Assembly: GCA_016713325.1 (NCBI GenBank)
Contig: JADJPJ010000087.1
Location: forward strand, 992,001 to 1,056,000
Direction: 5' to 3'
Length of the DNA stretch: 64,000 nucleotides
From: Candidatus Flexifilum affinis
GTDB lineage: Bacteria > Chloroflexota > Anaerolineae > Aggregatilineales > Phototrophicaceae
The notes beneath the pieces are model-generated. The model saw only the letters and a program-made list of their open reading frames with translations. It ran no database searches and had not been told where the DNA came from. Each line of letters opens with the position of its first letter. The stretch's first letter is position 1. A program made the position numbers and the translations under genes. Below are positions 16,119 to 25,591 of this stretch, piece by piece.

Positions 16119-17714
16119 CTAACGCGACTTGGCACAGCGAAAACCGATGGTCTCATCGGGATAATCGGGAGCGGCGGCATCATCGAATAGAATGCTGTCT
16201 GGGCTCGTGCGCAGAACACGTTCAGAAAGCGAGCCCGTCCAGAAACTGTGTCCCATGACCTGCAGACTCCCAGGTGATGGTTGCGTGATTTCCCACGTCG
16301 TGAGGCATAGGCCGTCGCAGTCGACAGGCGTACTCGTCCATTCGCGCACGTTGCCCAACAGGTGCATGATTCCACCCTCCAACGAAGCGCTACCGGCATA
16401 ATCCCGGTCATCCACGGCAACCGGGTGACCCGCCGAATCGCCCTTCCCCTCTACAAACATGTTGACGCGCACACTTGTCTGATCGGGGAGGTCGTCCCCC
16501 CACGGAAATGGATGCTTGTCTTCGCCCTGCGCCGCATACTGCCATTCGAAAGCCGACGGCAACCGCGCCCCGATCCAGTCACAGAACGCCGTCGCTTCCC
16601 CGGCTGTTACGCTCTGAACAGGGTACTCGTCAGGCGCCGACGTGTAGTCGTATTCCAACCCACCGTCAGCTGGCCAAGTGTGCACAGGCGGGTCGCACGG
16701 CCCATACTGATCGCAAAGACGGTACTGCCTGTACGAGACTTCATGGCGATGGATCATGAAAGCGGGGATGGCGATGCTTTCGCCAGAGGCAGACACAATT
16801 GTGAAGGTGGGCAGTTCGGCCATTTCACCCATCGCGTCGGCGATCGCATTCGCCTCTTGCGTTTGCTGCACCAGGACAGCCGCAGCGATGACGGCAATGG
16901 CGATCGCGCCTACGGCACTGCCAATGCCGATGACGCGACGCAGGTTGTTCCTTGCTTGCCTGCGACCTGCCTCCAGTGCGATGAGCTGCGCTGCACGACG
17001 GTCGGCTGCTTCGCGACTCACACGGATGAATCGCCGCTGCAGAGCCTGCGGCAGCGGATTGACCACATCTGTCTTGGCGCCATCTGCTGCGGCGGCGTAG
17101 GCATCGGCCTGTCGGAGCCAGACTTCAGCGCCGTCAATGTCTTTGCCGTACAGCAGTAGGTCCTCCCGTTCTCCAGCATGCTCCCATTCAGTGGCTCTGG
17201 TGAGGTAGCGGGTGTGCGCCTTGACGTATTCCAGATCGGTTTCGATCGCCGTGGTCAGCCGCTTCAGGCCTTCTTGGAAGTTGTCGTCCTGCCTGAAGAA
17301 GACCCAGTTTATGTGATTCAGTTGGTGCCAGTTGTCGCGCGCGATGATCAGAGGATCCTTGCCTGACAGCCGCTCCTGCATCGCGGCGTCTGGCTCGAAG
17401 TCCGCAATAGTGGCAAACGCGTCGCGCGAGACGATATCCTGATAGAGAATGGGCACGATGCGCTTCTTGAGTTCGAGAGCATAGTCGAGCTCAAGATTGC
17501 ACACGATGGATGCCATCGAGGCCGGACTCATGATGAACAAGAAGCTGTCCGCTGCCTCGATCCCGGACCGAATGTCGGCCCACCAGTTCGGTGATGTCAG
17601 CGGAATGCCTTCCCAGTCGATCCAGGCGCTCTTTTTGTGTGCCTGGAGCTGTTCGATCAGGTGCCGAGCGAAGTCCCCGTTCTTGCGCGAGTAGGAGATG
17701 AATACGTCACTCAT
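16119..17714 (-). CDS. TIR domain - transmembrane - formylglycine-generating-enzyme-like (SUMF1) protein
   Basis: Three-part membrane protein. Residues 1-140 are a TIR domain (VFISYSRKNGDFARHL; AWIDWEGIPL) with a Glu (E75 in CNLELDYALELKKRIVPI) at the position of the catalytic NADase Glu of SARM-type TIRs. Residues 150-260 are a helical linker. One membrane segment spans 261-283. Residues 300-531 are an FGE-sulfatase/SUMF1 fold (PVQSVTAGEATAFCDW, ARLPSAFEWQYAA, LLGNVREW, GFRCAK). The likely topology is TIR inside, FGE outside. Known TIR effectors deplete NAD in immunity, and FGE-like domains often serve as binding modules, so a sensor-effector role is inferred. Its leader is very AT-rich. Confidence 0.88.
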   Translation of the reverse strand: MSDVFISYSRKNGDFARHLIEQLQAHKKSAWIDWEGIPLTSPNWWADIRSGIEAADSFLFIMSPASMASIVCNLELDYALELKKRIVPILYQDIVSRDAFATIADFEPDAAMQERLSGKDPLIIARDNWHQLNHINWVFFRQDDNFQEGLKRLTTAIETDLEYVKAHTRYLTRATEWEHAGEREDLLLYGKDIDGAEVWLRQADAYAAAADGAKTDVVNPLPQALQRRFIRVSREAADRRAAQLIALEAGRRQARNNLRRVIGIGSAVGAIAIAVIAAAVLVQQTQEANAIADAMGEMAELPTFTIVSASGESIAIPAFMIHRHEVSYRQYRLCDQYGPCDPPVHTWPADGGLEYDYTSAPDEYPVQSVTAGEATAFCDWIGARLPSAFEWQYAAQGEDKHPFPWGDDLPDQTSVRVNMFVEGKGDSAGHPVAVDDRDYAGSASLEGGIMHLLGNVREWTSTPVDCDGLCLTTWEITQPSPGSLQVMGHSFWTGSLSERVLRTSPDSILFDDAAAPDYPDETIGFRCAKSR

Positions 17715-17901
17715 TCGCCGCTCCGCTCACCTAATTCGTAGATATATAGATAATATACTCCTTAATGCGGTCGTTTGTCTCACTGCATCCGGCGACGGGC
17801 TGGCGGATTTGTGCGGCCTCTCCTGGCATATCATGTGACAGCCTGTGATCGCGTCTGAACGGGACCGGCATCACAACATCATATTGATTCTCTCATCAAG
17901 A

Positions 17902-17930
17902 TTGACACAGCTAATCAACTATTCTACGCT
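17902..17930 (+). promoter_or_regulatory. Promoter of the LeuA-like gene
   Basis: TTGACA (17902-17907), a 17-nt spacer and TACGCT (17925-17930), 39 nt upstream of the start at 17970. The -35 is perfect, the -10 moderate. Confidence 0.45.
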
Positions 17931-17969
17931 GTTGATCGTTCACTGTCATTTGTATGAGGGAATATTGCT

Positions 17970-19287
17970 ATGCCCATCATGACCGAACCGGCCGAGCCGG
18001 AGTATTTTCCCGCGAGCTTTCCGCGCGACTCCTTCCCCGCCATCCTCTGGGAGGGCGGGCGCCCTGTCGACTGGCCGGCCGCGGCCTGGACGACCGAAAC
18101 GACCCACCGCGACGGCCAGCAAGGCGGCTTGCCCCTGACAGCGGCGCAGAGCCTGGCCATTTACGACATTATGTGCCGTTTCACCGGCAGGTCCGGCGCT
18201 ATCCGACAGGCGGAGTTCTTCGTCTACCGGCCCTCCGACCGCGATGCCCTGGTCGCCGCGCTGGAACGGTGGGAATCCGGCGCGCCGATCGAGCCGACCA
18301 CCTGGATTCGCGCGACGGCCAGGGATGTGGCGCTGATCCGGTCGCTGGGCGTGCGCGAGACGGGCATGCTCGCCTCGGCCTCCGACTACCACACCTTCCA
18401 CAAGTTCAAGCCGGGCGGACGTAACCAGGCCGCAGAGACCTATCTGGAGGCCGTGCGCCTGACGCTGGACGCCGGCATCCGCCCGCGCCTGCACCTGGAG
18501 GACGCCACCCGCGCCTCGCTCGACTTCATCCTGCCGTTTGTCGAGGCGGCCCGAGCCATGGCCGAGCCCTACGGTGAAGCGCTGCGCCCCAAGTTTCGTA
18601 TCTGCGACACGATGGGGTTGGGACTCCCTTACGACGACGTGGCCCTGCCCCGCAGCGTCCCCCGGCATGGTCCGGGCCATCCGCGGGCTGGGCGTGACGG
18701 CAGAGGATCTGGAGTTCCATCCGCACAACGACACCGGCCTGGTCGTCGCCAACTGCCTGGCGGCCGTGCGCGCGGGCTGCGCGGTCATCAACGGCACGCT
18801 GCTCGGCAAGGGCGAGCGCACCGGCAATGCTCCGCTCGAGGCCGTGCTGATGCACCTGATCGGCATGGGTTACTTTGCCGAAGAGCAACCGGATTTCCAC
18901 GCGCTCAACGACCTGGTCGATTTGTACGCCGAGATGAACGAGCCGATTCCGCCGAAGTACCCGCTCTTCGGGCGCGACGCCCACCGGACCCGCGCCGGCG
19001 TCCACGCCGATGGACTGAACAAGTTCTGGTGGATGTACGCGCCATTCGACGTGCCGAAGCTGCTCGGCCGTCCGCTGGAGGTCTCGCTCACCAAGGATTC
19101 AGGCGTCGCCGGGCTGATCTTCGTCATCCGCCAGCACACTGGCCTCGATCTGGCCAAGCACGATCCAGCCCTGCTGGCGCTGCATGAGTGGATGCTGGCG
19201 GAGTTCGACAACGGCCGGGTGACCAGCATCGAGTGGGAAGAGATCGCCCCCCGGCTGGAGGCCATCCGTCAACCGGAACAGCCCTGA
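17970..19287 (+). CDS. 2-isopropylmalate/homocitrate/citramalate synthase-family enzyme (one-base frameshift)
   Basis: HMGL-like acyl-CoA/2-oxoacid condensing enzyme. The N terminus carries TTETTHRDGQQGG, the metal/substrate motif (DGxQ). The metal ligand pair appears as FHPHNDTGL, and NGTLLGKGERTGNAPLE is typical of the family. The frame breaks at a run of five C (18659-18663): removing one C restores VPGMVRAIRGLG and joins both halves into one protein of about 438 residues. The leucine-type regulatory domain of LeuA is absent, so isopropylmalate, citramalate and homocitrate synthase are all possible. The stop is three bases from the convergent GNAT gene's stop. Confidence 0.82.
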
Positions 19288-19290
19288 CCG

Positions 19291-20130
19291 TCAGGTGAAC
19301 GACTTCTCCATCTGAAACTGGTTGATCGGCACCCGCGTCATGCCGTTCCGTGTGAATATCGGGCCGTATTCTTCCGGGCAGATCGGCGGGACACGCCACG
19401 ATTTGCCCGGATGGGCCGCGATCAGCGCGCCGACAAGGCGGGTGGCGACCCCCTGCCGCTGCTGCTCCGGCGGCACGGCCAGACCGTTGATGGTGATCGC
19501 CTCCCCGGCCGGGTTGCTGACGATCGCCCAGGCGTCGGCTGCGCGATAGCCCATGCGATAGGCGGCGAACGGCGGGCCGAAGGTGACCAGGTTCTCACCG
19601 CTGCACTGCCAGGGCGTATCGGGGGGCATCCAGGCCGTGATCCGCCGCGCCGCGTCCGCAATTTCGACCGGCTGGAGCGGTTCCGGCGTCCCGCCAAGCC
19701 CCTCGCCGCTGTAGCCGATCAGCCGGCGCATGTGCCGAAAGCCGGTCGCCTCGTACAGGTGTACGGCGCGCGGGTTCTGCTCGATCACTTCGAGTTCCAG
19801 CCGATGGTCGCCATTCTCGCGCGCTTCCCGCTCAATCTCGCCGATCAGCCAGCGGCCAATGCCAAGGTTCTGCGCCGCTTGCGCCACGCCCATAAGCCCC
19901 ACACGGACGGACGACCCGCGCCGCGCCAGGAGCGCGATCCCAGCCGGCCCGCCGTCGACACGCGCCACCAAACTGCGCGCCAGGCTGATCCCGTTCTGGA
20001 CCAGAAAGCCGGACAGCATCCGCGGAATGAAGTGCACTTCGCCGCCAACGTAACCCACGAACGACTCGTTGATCAGGTCGCACAGCGCTTCCAGGCTGTG
20101 TTCAAAGGCGCTCTCGACGGTCCGTTCCAT
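19291..20130 (-). CDS. GNAT N-acetyltransferase, probably two tandem GNAT folds
   Basis: Acetyl-CoA-dependent acyltransferase of 279 residues. The first GNAT domain (about 1-145) carries the pyrophosphate-binding loop QAAQNLGIGRWLIGE and NPRAVHLYEATGF. The second half (about 150-279) has a matching loop PEQQRQGVATRLVGAL. The acceptor is not identifiable. It is the last gene of the long minus-strand string that includes era, the carrier protein, the ligase and two SGNH proteins, starting 28 nt after the SGNH lipoprotein stop. Confidence 0.83.
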   Translation of the reverse strand: MERTVESAFEHSLEALCDLINESFVGYVGGEVHFIPRMLSGFLVQNGISLARSLVARVDGGPAGIALLARRGSSVRVGLMGVAQAAQNLGIGRWLIGEIEREARENGDHRLELEVIEQNPRAVHLYEATGFRHMRRLIGYSGEGLGGTPEPLQPVEIADAARRITAWMPPDTPWQCSGENLVTFGPPFAAYRMGYRAADAWAIVSNPAGEAITINGLAVPPEQQRQGVATRLVGALIAAHPGKSWRVPPICPEEYGPIFTRNGMTRVPINQFQMEKSFT

Positions 20131-20158
20131 TTCCCCCTCTTCCTTTCGTTCGTATCCC

Positions 20159-21499
20159 TCATGGTGCCAGGCTGACCCGCAGCAAGTCCAGCGCCTGCAA
20201 GGTCAACAGATTGCGCAGTGTGCCGCCATACTCACGCTCACCGCCAGTGAAGTCGCAGAACTGCCCCGGATTGGTGCGCAGGTGCGTGCCGTCGCTGGCG
20301 ATGCCATTGTCCGGCAGGGCGCGGGCGGCCGCCCACAGGTTGATCAGCGGCGTGCCCCGCTCGCGTGCCAGATCGACCAGCACCTGATTGAACATCAAGG
20401 ATGGCGTGTACACGTCGCGGCCAGGGAGGACCACGAACGTGGTCAGCACCGGAACCACGCCCTTGCCGATTGCCTCGTCAACCAGGCGGATCATGTTGGT
20501 GCGGTAGGCGTCGAGCGACATTGTGCCGACGTCCTTGCCGCCCAGCATGACGATCAGCACAGCCGGCCGGGTGACGCGCAGTTCGCAGGCCAGCGGCGTC
20601 TCACCACCTGCGCAGCGCGGATCGGTCGCCCAGAAGGGGTCGAGCGCCGCCGCGCTGTTGAAGCCCATCTGCACGGCGATGCTCTGGTGCGTGAACGAAC
20701 TGGCATCCCCAGCTGCCGGCGGGACGCTGAAGTAACGCACCACTTCCTGCAAGTGGGCGAATCCCCCCCAGGTGCAGTAATTCTCCAGGACCAGCGGCCG
20801 CAGAAAGTCGCCGCTCAGCGAGTTACTGTCGCCGAGCGTCGTGAACACCTGCCCGTTGTTGCCCATGGCCCGCCCGCGCTCGATGATGCCGCGCACCTGC
20901 TCGGGCCCAAACTGCCAGAAGACCGGCACATTCATGAGCGCCGCTTCTTCCACAGTCAAGGCGCCGAGGTCCACGCTGGGCGCCTGGATCAGCCCGGCGG
21001 TCGGCATAACCGCGACAGCGATCGGCGTGGGGGGAGCGATGGTCGGAGGCGCGAGTTCAGGCATGGCCGGGGCGAGTTCAGGCGCCGGCCGCAGGGCGCG
21101 GGTGGGCAGCGCCGCCAGCACCTGCACCTGGGGAGCAGCGCCATCGCCGACCAGTGCAACTGACAGTGTCTGGGGCTCTATCTCCGCTTCCCTCGGGACT
21201 GGCGAAGGCATCAGCTCGTCAATCGTCGCGGCCTCTGCGCCCGGCGGCGTCGGCAGCAGAATGGGCATGGTGACCGCGAGCTGAGGGGTCACCGACGGCG
21301 ATGAGATCATCTCGGTATTGACGGGACTCGCGAATGTTATGGTTACGCTGGGCGCGACTTCGGCGAGAGTCTCAGTGATGGGGGTCTCAGTGAGCACCGC
21401 CGTATGGGTAGGCAGCACGACGTGGGTTGGCAGCGGGGCAAATTCGGCGGCCACGCAGCCGCCCAGTGCAAAGAACGCCAGCGCCAGCGGTCTCCTCAT
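20159..21499 (-). CDS. SGNH/GDSL hydrolase-family lipoprotein
   Basis: Exported esterase-like protein. Starting at ATG 21499, residues 1-15 form a lipoprotein signal (ALAFFALGGC, lipidated C15). A long Thr/Pro/Ala-rich tether runs to about residue 190. The SGNH domain has block I TTLGDSNSLSGD, block III LGGKDVG (the usual Asn is Lys) and block V SDGTHLRTNPG (Asp-x-x-His). It is paralogous to the two SH3b-SGNH proteins in this window (shared CELR...P(A/S)V pattern and GVxPVLTTF). The start overlaps the upstream stop (ATGA). Likely role: transfer or removal of acyl groups on an envelope polymer, inferred from neighbours. Confidence 0.84.
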   Translation of the reverse strand: MRRPLALAFFALGGCVAAEFAPLPTHVVLPTHTAVLTETPITETLAEVAPSVTITFASPVNTEMISSPSVTPQLAVTMPILLPTPPGAEAATIDELMPSPVPREAEIEPQTLSVALVGDGAAPQVQVLAALPTRALRPAPELAPAMPELAPPTIAPPTPIAVAVMPTAGLIQAPSVDLGALTVEEAALMNVPVFWQFGPEQVRGIIERGRAMGNNGQVFTTLGDSNSLSGDFLRPLVLENYCTWGGFAHLQEVVRYFSVPPAAGDASSFTHQSIAVQMGFNSAAALDPFWATDPRCAGGETPLACELRVTRPAVLIVMLGGKDVGTMSLDAYRTNMIRLVDEAIGKGVVPVLTTFVVLPGRDVYTPSLMFNQVLVDLARERGTPLINLWAAARALPDNGIASDGTHLRTNPGQFCDFTGGEREYGGTLRNLLTLQALDLLRVSLAP

Positions 21500-22560
21500 G
21501 AGGCGTCCAGAACTTCCCGGATCGCAGTGAGCATTTGGAGTGTAGTCAGGTTGCGGACGACATGTCCGTAGTACAGGTTGCTGGCTCGGAAATCCACTGA
21601 TCCTTCGAAGCCACGCGGCGGCGCATTCATGTGCACGCCATCTTCGTCCAACCCATGTCCGGGAAGCAGCCACAGCGCGGCATAGGTGTCGATGAGCGGA
21701 AGATGGTATTCAGCGGCCAGTCCGCGGACGATCTGGTTGAAGGCGTCGACGCGCTCCTCGAAACCGATGCGCAGCGGAATGGTGCTCAGCACGGGGATGA
21801 TGCCCCGCTCCCGCGTCAGGTCGATGATGCGGCGCAGATTGTAGGCATATTCCCCGGCATCGAGGATGCCGACGTCGTTGGAGCCGAGCAGGATCAGCGC
21901 CACTGCGGGCTGCATCAGACGGTATTCGCACAGCAGTGGCGACTCCCCCTCCAGGCACTGCTCCTCGTCGGCGTAAGATGGCGCAAGTACCGAGAAGGTC
22001 GTCCAGCCGATGCCGGTGGCCAGCGACGCGCGCGCATACGATTCGCCGCTGAATCCGTCGATGGCATTTTGCAGATAGCCATAGTCGGCGATTCGAGAGT
22101 ACCCTTCGGAGATCGGCTTAAGCCACTGATCGGCCACGCTCAGGCTGTCGCCGACTTTGACGAACCTTTCCCCGTGCAGACCACGCGCCTGACCGACTGC
22201 GTACAGCCGGCTCACCTCGACAGACTGCTCAGGCGTCAGCGCGACGCGGCCGTCGAGAATCACGCCGGCATCCTCGACCGTGAACGACGTAAGTTCGCGG
22301 TACACCCAGCCCACCTCACCTTCTTCGGTGAGGACGTAGACCCAGTTCGCGCTGGCTGAGAGACGCAGCACGGAGAGGCGAGCGCCGCCAGGCAGCACAT
22401 CGAGGATACTCGCTTCAAGAGAGGGAGCGGCGCGCAGGTTGACGCGCCCGGCTTCGGGGTCAATCACGGCATCCTGCGCTGCGGCGGGCAGGGCGGCCGG
22501 CCAACCCAGCAGAAGGGCGCACATCAGTATGCCCTGTGCGACTCTCAGCAGTCGAATCAA
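21496..22560 (-). CDS. Exported SH3b-SGNH/GDSL hydrolase-family protein
   Basis: A signal peptide (1-28, ending PAAAQ) precedes a bacterial SH3 domain (about 35-90: VNLRAAPSLEASILDVLPGG) and an SGNH domain with VKVGDSLS (S139), LGSNDVG and DEDGVHMN, so Ser, Asn, Asp and His of the catalytic set are all present. SH3b domains commonly bind cell-wall or glycan material. It starts 13 nt after the acyl-AMP-ligase gene, linking it to acyl activation. Of the three paralogues it has the most complete active site together with the one at 30668. Substrate inferred, not shown. Confidence 0.86.
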   Translation of the reverse strand: MIRLLRVAQGILMCALLLGWPAALPAAAQDAVIDPEAGRVNLRAAPSLEASILDVLPGGARLSVLRLSASANWVYVLTEEGEVGWVYRELTSFTVEDAGVILDGRVALTPEQSVEVSRLYAVGQARGLHGERFVKVGDSLSVADQWLKPISEGYSRIADYGYLQNAIDGFSGESYARASLATGIGWTTFSVLAPSYADEEQCLEGESPLLCEYRLMQPAVALILLGSNDVGILDAGEYAYNLRRIIDLTRERGIIPVLSTIPLRIGFEERVDAFNQIVRGLAAEYHLPLIDTYAALWLLPGHGLDEDGVHMNAPPRGFEGSVDFRASNLYYGHVVRNLTTLQMLTAIREVLDAS

Positions 22561-22573
22561 GAATCAAGCGACC

Positions 22574-24292
22574 TCATGTTTCGGAGCTCAACGCCGACTG
22601 CTCTTCCTCCCGCTCGCGCAGCCACTTGGCACGGTTGGCATTGCGAGCGATCTTGCCGCTGGAGGTCTTGATCAGCCAGCGGTCGTCGACCAGCTTGACG
22701 AAGCTGGCCGTCACGCCGGCGCGCGTCGCCACCGTTCGGCGGAGATCGGCGATGATAGTGCGCAGCGATTCTCCATCCGGGGCGCCGCGCACCTCGGCGA
22801 TCACAGCGATCAACTCGGTGCCCTCGCGTTCATCAAACACACCGAAGACCACAGCGCGCCCCGGATGGACGCCGCCAACCTCGTTGACGATGGCTTCGAG
22901 ATCGGCAGGGAAGATGTTCTTTCCGCCGTTGATGATCAGGTCTTTCACGCGTCCGCTGACGTAGGCACGTCCCCCGGCGAGGTAGCCAATATCGCCGGTC
23001 CTGTACCAGCCATCCGCCTCGATCGGGTTCAGATCTGGCCGCCGGTAGTACTCACTCAGCAGGCAGTTGCTGCGAATGGCGTACTCGCCGACTTCACGCT
23101 CGCCGAGCACCCGACCAGTCGACGGATCGATCACACACATTTCTGTGCCGTCGATCGGCTCGCCACAGGAAGTCTTGACCACCGCGTTCGGGTGGTCCGC
23201 CGGCACCACGACCGCCCGCCCCTGCTCTTCCAGCAAAACACGGTCAATCGTCTCGACCGGCGGCACGATGCCGAAACGGGTCTGTGTCACGGCGAAGACG
23301 TTCTCGGCCATGCCGTAGCTGGTGGAGAGCATCTCACGCCGGCAGCCAATCGAAGCGAAGCGCTCATAGAACATCTGATGACTTGACGCGAGCACCGGTT
23401 CGGACGTATTGATGAACATCCGCATCGAGGCGATCGACAATCCTTGCAGGTCGCGCTCGCGGATGCGCCGGGCGCAGTGGTTGTAGGCGAAATTGGGGAG
23501 CCAGCAAAGCGTGCCGCGATACTCCGAAATGGCGCGCAGCAGCATAGCCGGCGCCTTGACCCATTCGAAGGGCGACATCAGCACCAGCGGGATACCCTGG
23601 ATCAGCGGCATCAGGAAGCCGGCGATCAGCCCCATGTCATGGTAGAGCGGCAGCCAGCTCACCACGACGTCGGACTCGTCGATGGCGATGGCATCGCAGT
23701 AACTGGCAAGATGGTTCAGGACAGCACGATGCGACAGCGCCACACCTTTTTGCAGGCCTGTCGTGCCGCTGGAGTGCTGAAGAAAGGCGATCTCGTCGGG
23801 ATCGGCGGAATAGCCTGTGCCATCCGGCAGAACTGATTCGTCTCCCGTCACACCCGCCGCCGAGCTATACACCGCGCAGTGGACAACCTCGCGCAGATAC
23901 GGCGCGAACTCCTCCGTGGTGAAGACGGCCTTTACGCCTTCGCGCGCCACCAGGTCGCCGATGCTGCGCCGGTAAATCTCCGGGTCGAGCTTCTCGGTGA
24001 GCGTCGGGAACATCGACGGAATCGCCCCGATCCACAGCGCGCCCCAGAAGGTCGCGATGCTCTCCAGGCTCTGCACATGGGCGATGACGATCAGGTCGCG
24101 GGCGCCAACGCCCTGGTTCAGCAAGGCCGCCGCCGCTTCCAGGACGGCTTGCCTGAAAGCGCGACGGCTGACCGTAACCGGGTCCTGCGTCTGGCTCACG
24201 AAGATCAGCGCTGCTTCATCCTGTCCTGTCGGCCCCAGAGCGGCCGCGTCCAGCAGGGTGAGAACCTGCGATCGGGTATCGAGTGTAAGCAT
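22574..24292 (-). CDS. Fatty-acyl-AMP ligase-like AMP-binding enzyme
   Basis: ANL-superfamily adenylating enzyme. The P-loop reads LQHSSGTTGLQKG, followed by VSWLPLYHDMGLI, a sequence style typical of fatty-acyl-AMP ligases, then YGMAENVF, WYRTGDIGYL, and the C-terminal catalytic Lys region KTSSGKIARNANR. It would activate a carboxylic acid as acyl-AMP and load it on the acyl carrier protein encoded 55 nt upstream, as DltA/DltC do with D-alanine. The start is uncertain: ATG 24292 is used, while GTG 24313 and TTG 24316 are in frame and no good ribosome-binding site separates them. Whether the acyl is long, short or an amino acid cannot be read here. Confidence 0.87.
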   Translation of the reverse strand: MLTLDTRSQVLTLLDAAALGPTGQDEAALIFVSQTQDPVTVSRRAFRQAVLEAAAALLNQGVGARDLIVIAHVQSLESIATFWGALWIGAIPSMFPTLTEKLDPEIYRRSIGDLVAREGVKAVFTTEEFAPYLREVVHCAVYSSAAGVTGDESVLPDGTGYSADPDEIAFLQHSSGTTGLQKGVALSHRAVLNHLASYCDAIAIDESDVVVSWLPLYHDMGLIAGFLMPLIQGIPLVLMSPFEWVKAPAMLLRAISEYRGTLCWLPNFAYNHCARRIRERDLQGLSIASMRMFINTSEPVLASSHQMFYERFASIGCRREMLSTSYGMAENVFAVTQTRFGIVPPVETIDRVLLEEQGRAVVVPADHPNAVVKTSCGEPIDGTEMCVIDPSTGRVLGEREVGEYAIRSNCLLSEYYRRPDLNPIEADGWYRTGDIGYLAGGRAYVSGRVKDLIINGGKNIFPADLEAIVNEVGGVHPGRAVVFGVFDEREGTELIAVIAEVRGAPDGESLRTIIADLRRTVATRAGVTASFVKLVDDRWLIKTSSGKIARNANRAKWLREREEEQSALSSET

Positions 24293-24347
24293 CAAGGGTG
24301 TCGTCCGGGTCACCAAGCGAGTCGTTCAGACAGTGTTGTGCGAGGGT

Positions 24348-24599
24348 TCATTTCAGGTCGCGCAGGACACGCGCCACAATCAGGTCGAGCGTGTCCATCT
24401 TGGCGACGGTCAGGTCGGGGTCGGGAATGTAAATGTCATAGGTCTTCTCGACAAAGACGCCGAGCTCGGCCAGCGCAAACGAGTCCATCAGCCCGCCGGA
24501 GATAATCCCCTCATCGTCCTTGAGCGGGTACTTCGCGTCGCGAATCAGCTCCCGCGTGATGTAAGCGCGCAGCGTCTGGCGCACCTCAGCCTCATTCAT
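24348..24599 (-). CDS. Acyl carrier protein
   Basis: An 83-residue phosphopantetheine carrier with the attachment Ser S40 in GGLMDSFALAEL. It is acidic and helical, with the expected spacing for a four-helix ACP. It sits between era and the acyl-AMP ligase in one string, which points to a dedicated carrier for the ligase product, not the housekeeping ACP of fatty-acid synthesis. By analogy to DltC it could present acyl groups to the MBOAT protein encoded 8 kb away; that link is inferred. Confidence 0.88.
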   Translation of the reverse strand: MNEAEVRQTLRAYITRELIRDAKYPLKDDEGIISGGLMDSFALAELGVFVEKTYDIYIPDPDLTVAKMDTLDLIVARVLRDLK

Positions 24600-24631
24600 G
24601 AGTCAGTCTCCGTTCGAGAATTGCGAGGGGA

Positions 24632-25591
24632 TCAACGCTTTTCGTCTCTGGGCAGCCGATAGCCCAGGCGACGCAGCAGATTCTCGTCGCTGCGCCAGTC
24701 CTTCAGGACCTTGACGTGCAGTTCCAGGAACACCTTCACTTCAAGAAGCTGCTCCAGTTCTTCACGCGCCGCTGCCCCGATCTGCTTGATCATTGCGCCG
24801 TTCTTGCCGATCAGAATACCCTTCTGGCCGTCGCGCTCGACGTAGATGATGGCGCTGACGTAATGCAGGGCCTCGCTCCGTTCCTTATAGGTCTCGATCT
24901 CCACGGCTACCGAATACGGCAGTTCGTCATCGGTCGCCATCATGATCTTCTCGCGGATAACCTCGGCAGCCACGAAGCGCAGATTGAGGTCGCTCACCTG
25001 ATCGACCGGGTAGTAACGCGGTCCTTGCGGCATCAGGCTGAACAGCAGCTCGACCAGAGCATCAACATTGTCGCCCTTGAGCGCGCTGATCACCAGGACA
25101 TGGTCCGTCTGGACCAACTCCTTGTAGGCCTCAATTTTGGCTTCACGTTGTTCCGGTTTGAGCAGGTCACCCTTGTTCAGCAGCAGAATCACCGGCGTAT
25201 CGCCGCGTAGACGGGCGACCGTGTCGGCGAGGTATTGGTCACGCCGCGCCGGCGCTTCCGAGGCATCAACCAGCACCAGGATGGCGTCGGCCTCTCGAAA
25301 GGCCGTCTCCGCCACCTGGACCATGTATTCTCCCAGGCGATGCTGCGGCGCATGGAGCCCTGGGGTATCCACCAGGAGAATCTGCCCATGTTCATTAGTC
25401 AATATGCCCAGTTGACGCCGGCGTGTCGTCTGCGGCTTCGGGCTGACGATGGCGATCTTCTGGGCCAGCAGCCGATTAATCAGCGTCGACTTCCCTACAT
25501 TGGGAACACCAACCACGGCAACTTCTCCGGAGCGGTGGTCGGGCGGAAGATCGTCCGAGAAAACATCATCAAGTTCGGGATCAGGATTCAT
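24632..25591 (-). CDS. era: GTPase Era
   Basis: Ribosome-assembly GTPase that binds 16S rRNA. G1 is GVPNVGKSTL, G2 TTRRRQ, G3 DTPGLH, G4 NKGD, and the C-terminal KH domain contains ILIGKNGAMIKQIGAAAREELE. The usual length is exceeded by an acidic N-terminal extension of about 20 residues. ATG 25591 overlaps the upstream stop by one base (TGATG); a TTG one codon earlier is less likely. It is embedded in the carrier-protein/ligase string, which would tie these genes to growth-linked expression. Confidence 0.95.
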   Translation of the reverse strand: MNPDPELDDVFSDDLPPDHRSGEVAVVGVPNVGKSTLINRLLAQKIAIVSPKPQTTRRRQLGILTNEHGQILLVDTPGLHAPQHRLGEYMVQVAETAFREADAILVLVDASEAPARRDQYLADTVARLRGDTPVILLLNKGDLLKPEQREAKIEAYKELVQTDHVLVISALKGDNVDALVELLFSLMPQGPRYYPVDQVSDLNLRFVAAEVIREKIMMATDDELPYSVAVEIETYKERSEALHYVSAIIYVERDGQKGILIGKNGAMIKQIGAAAREELEQLLEVKVFLELHVKVLKDWRSDENLLRRLGYRLPRDEKR

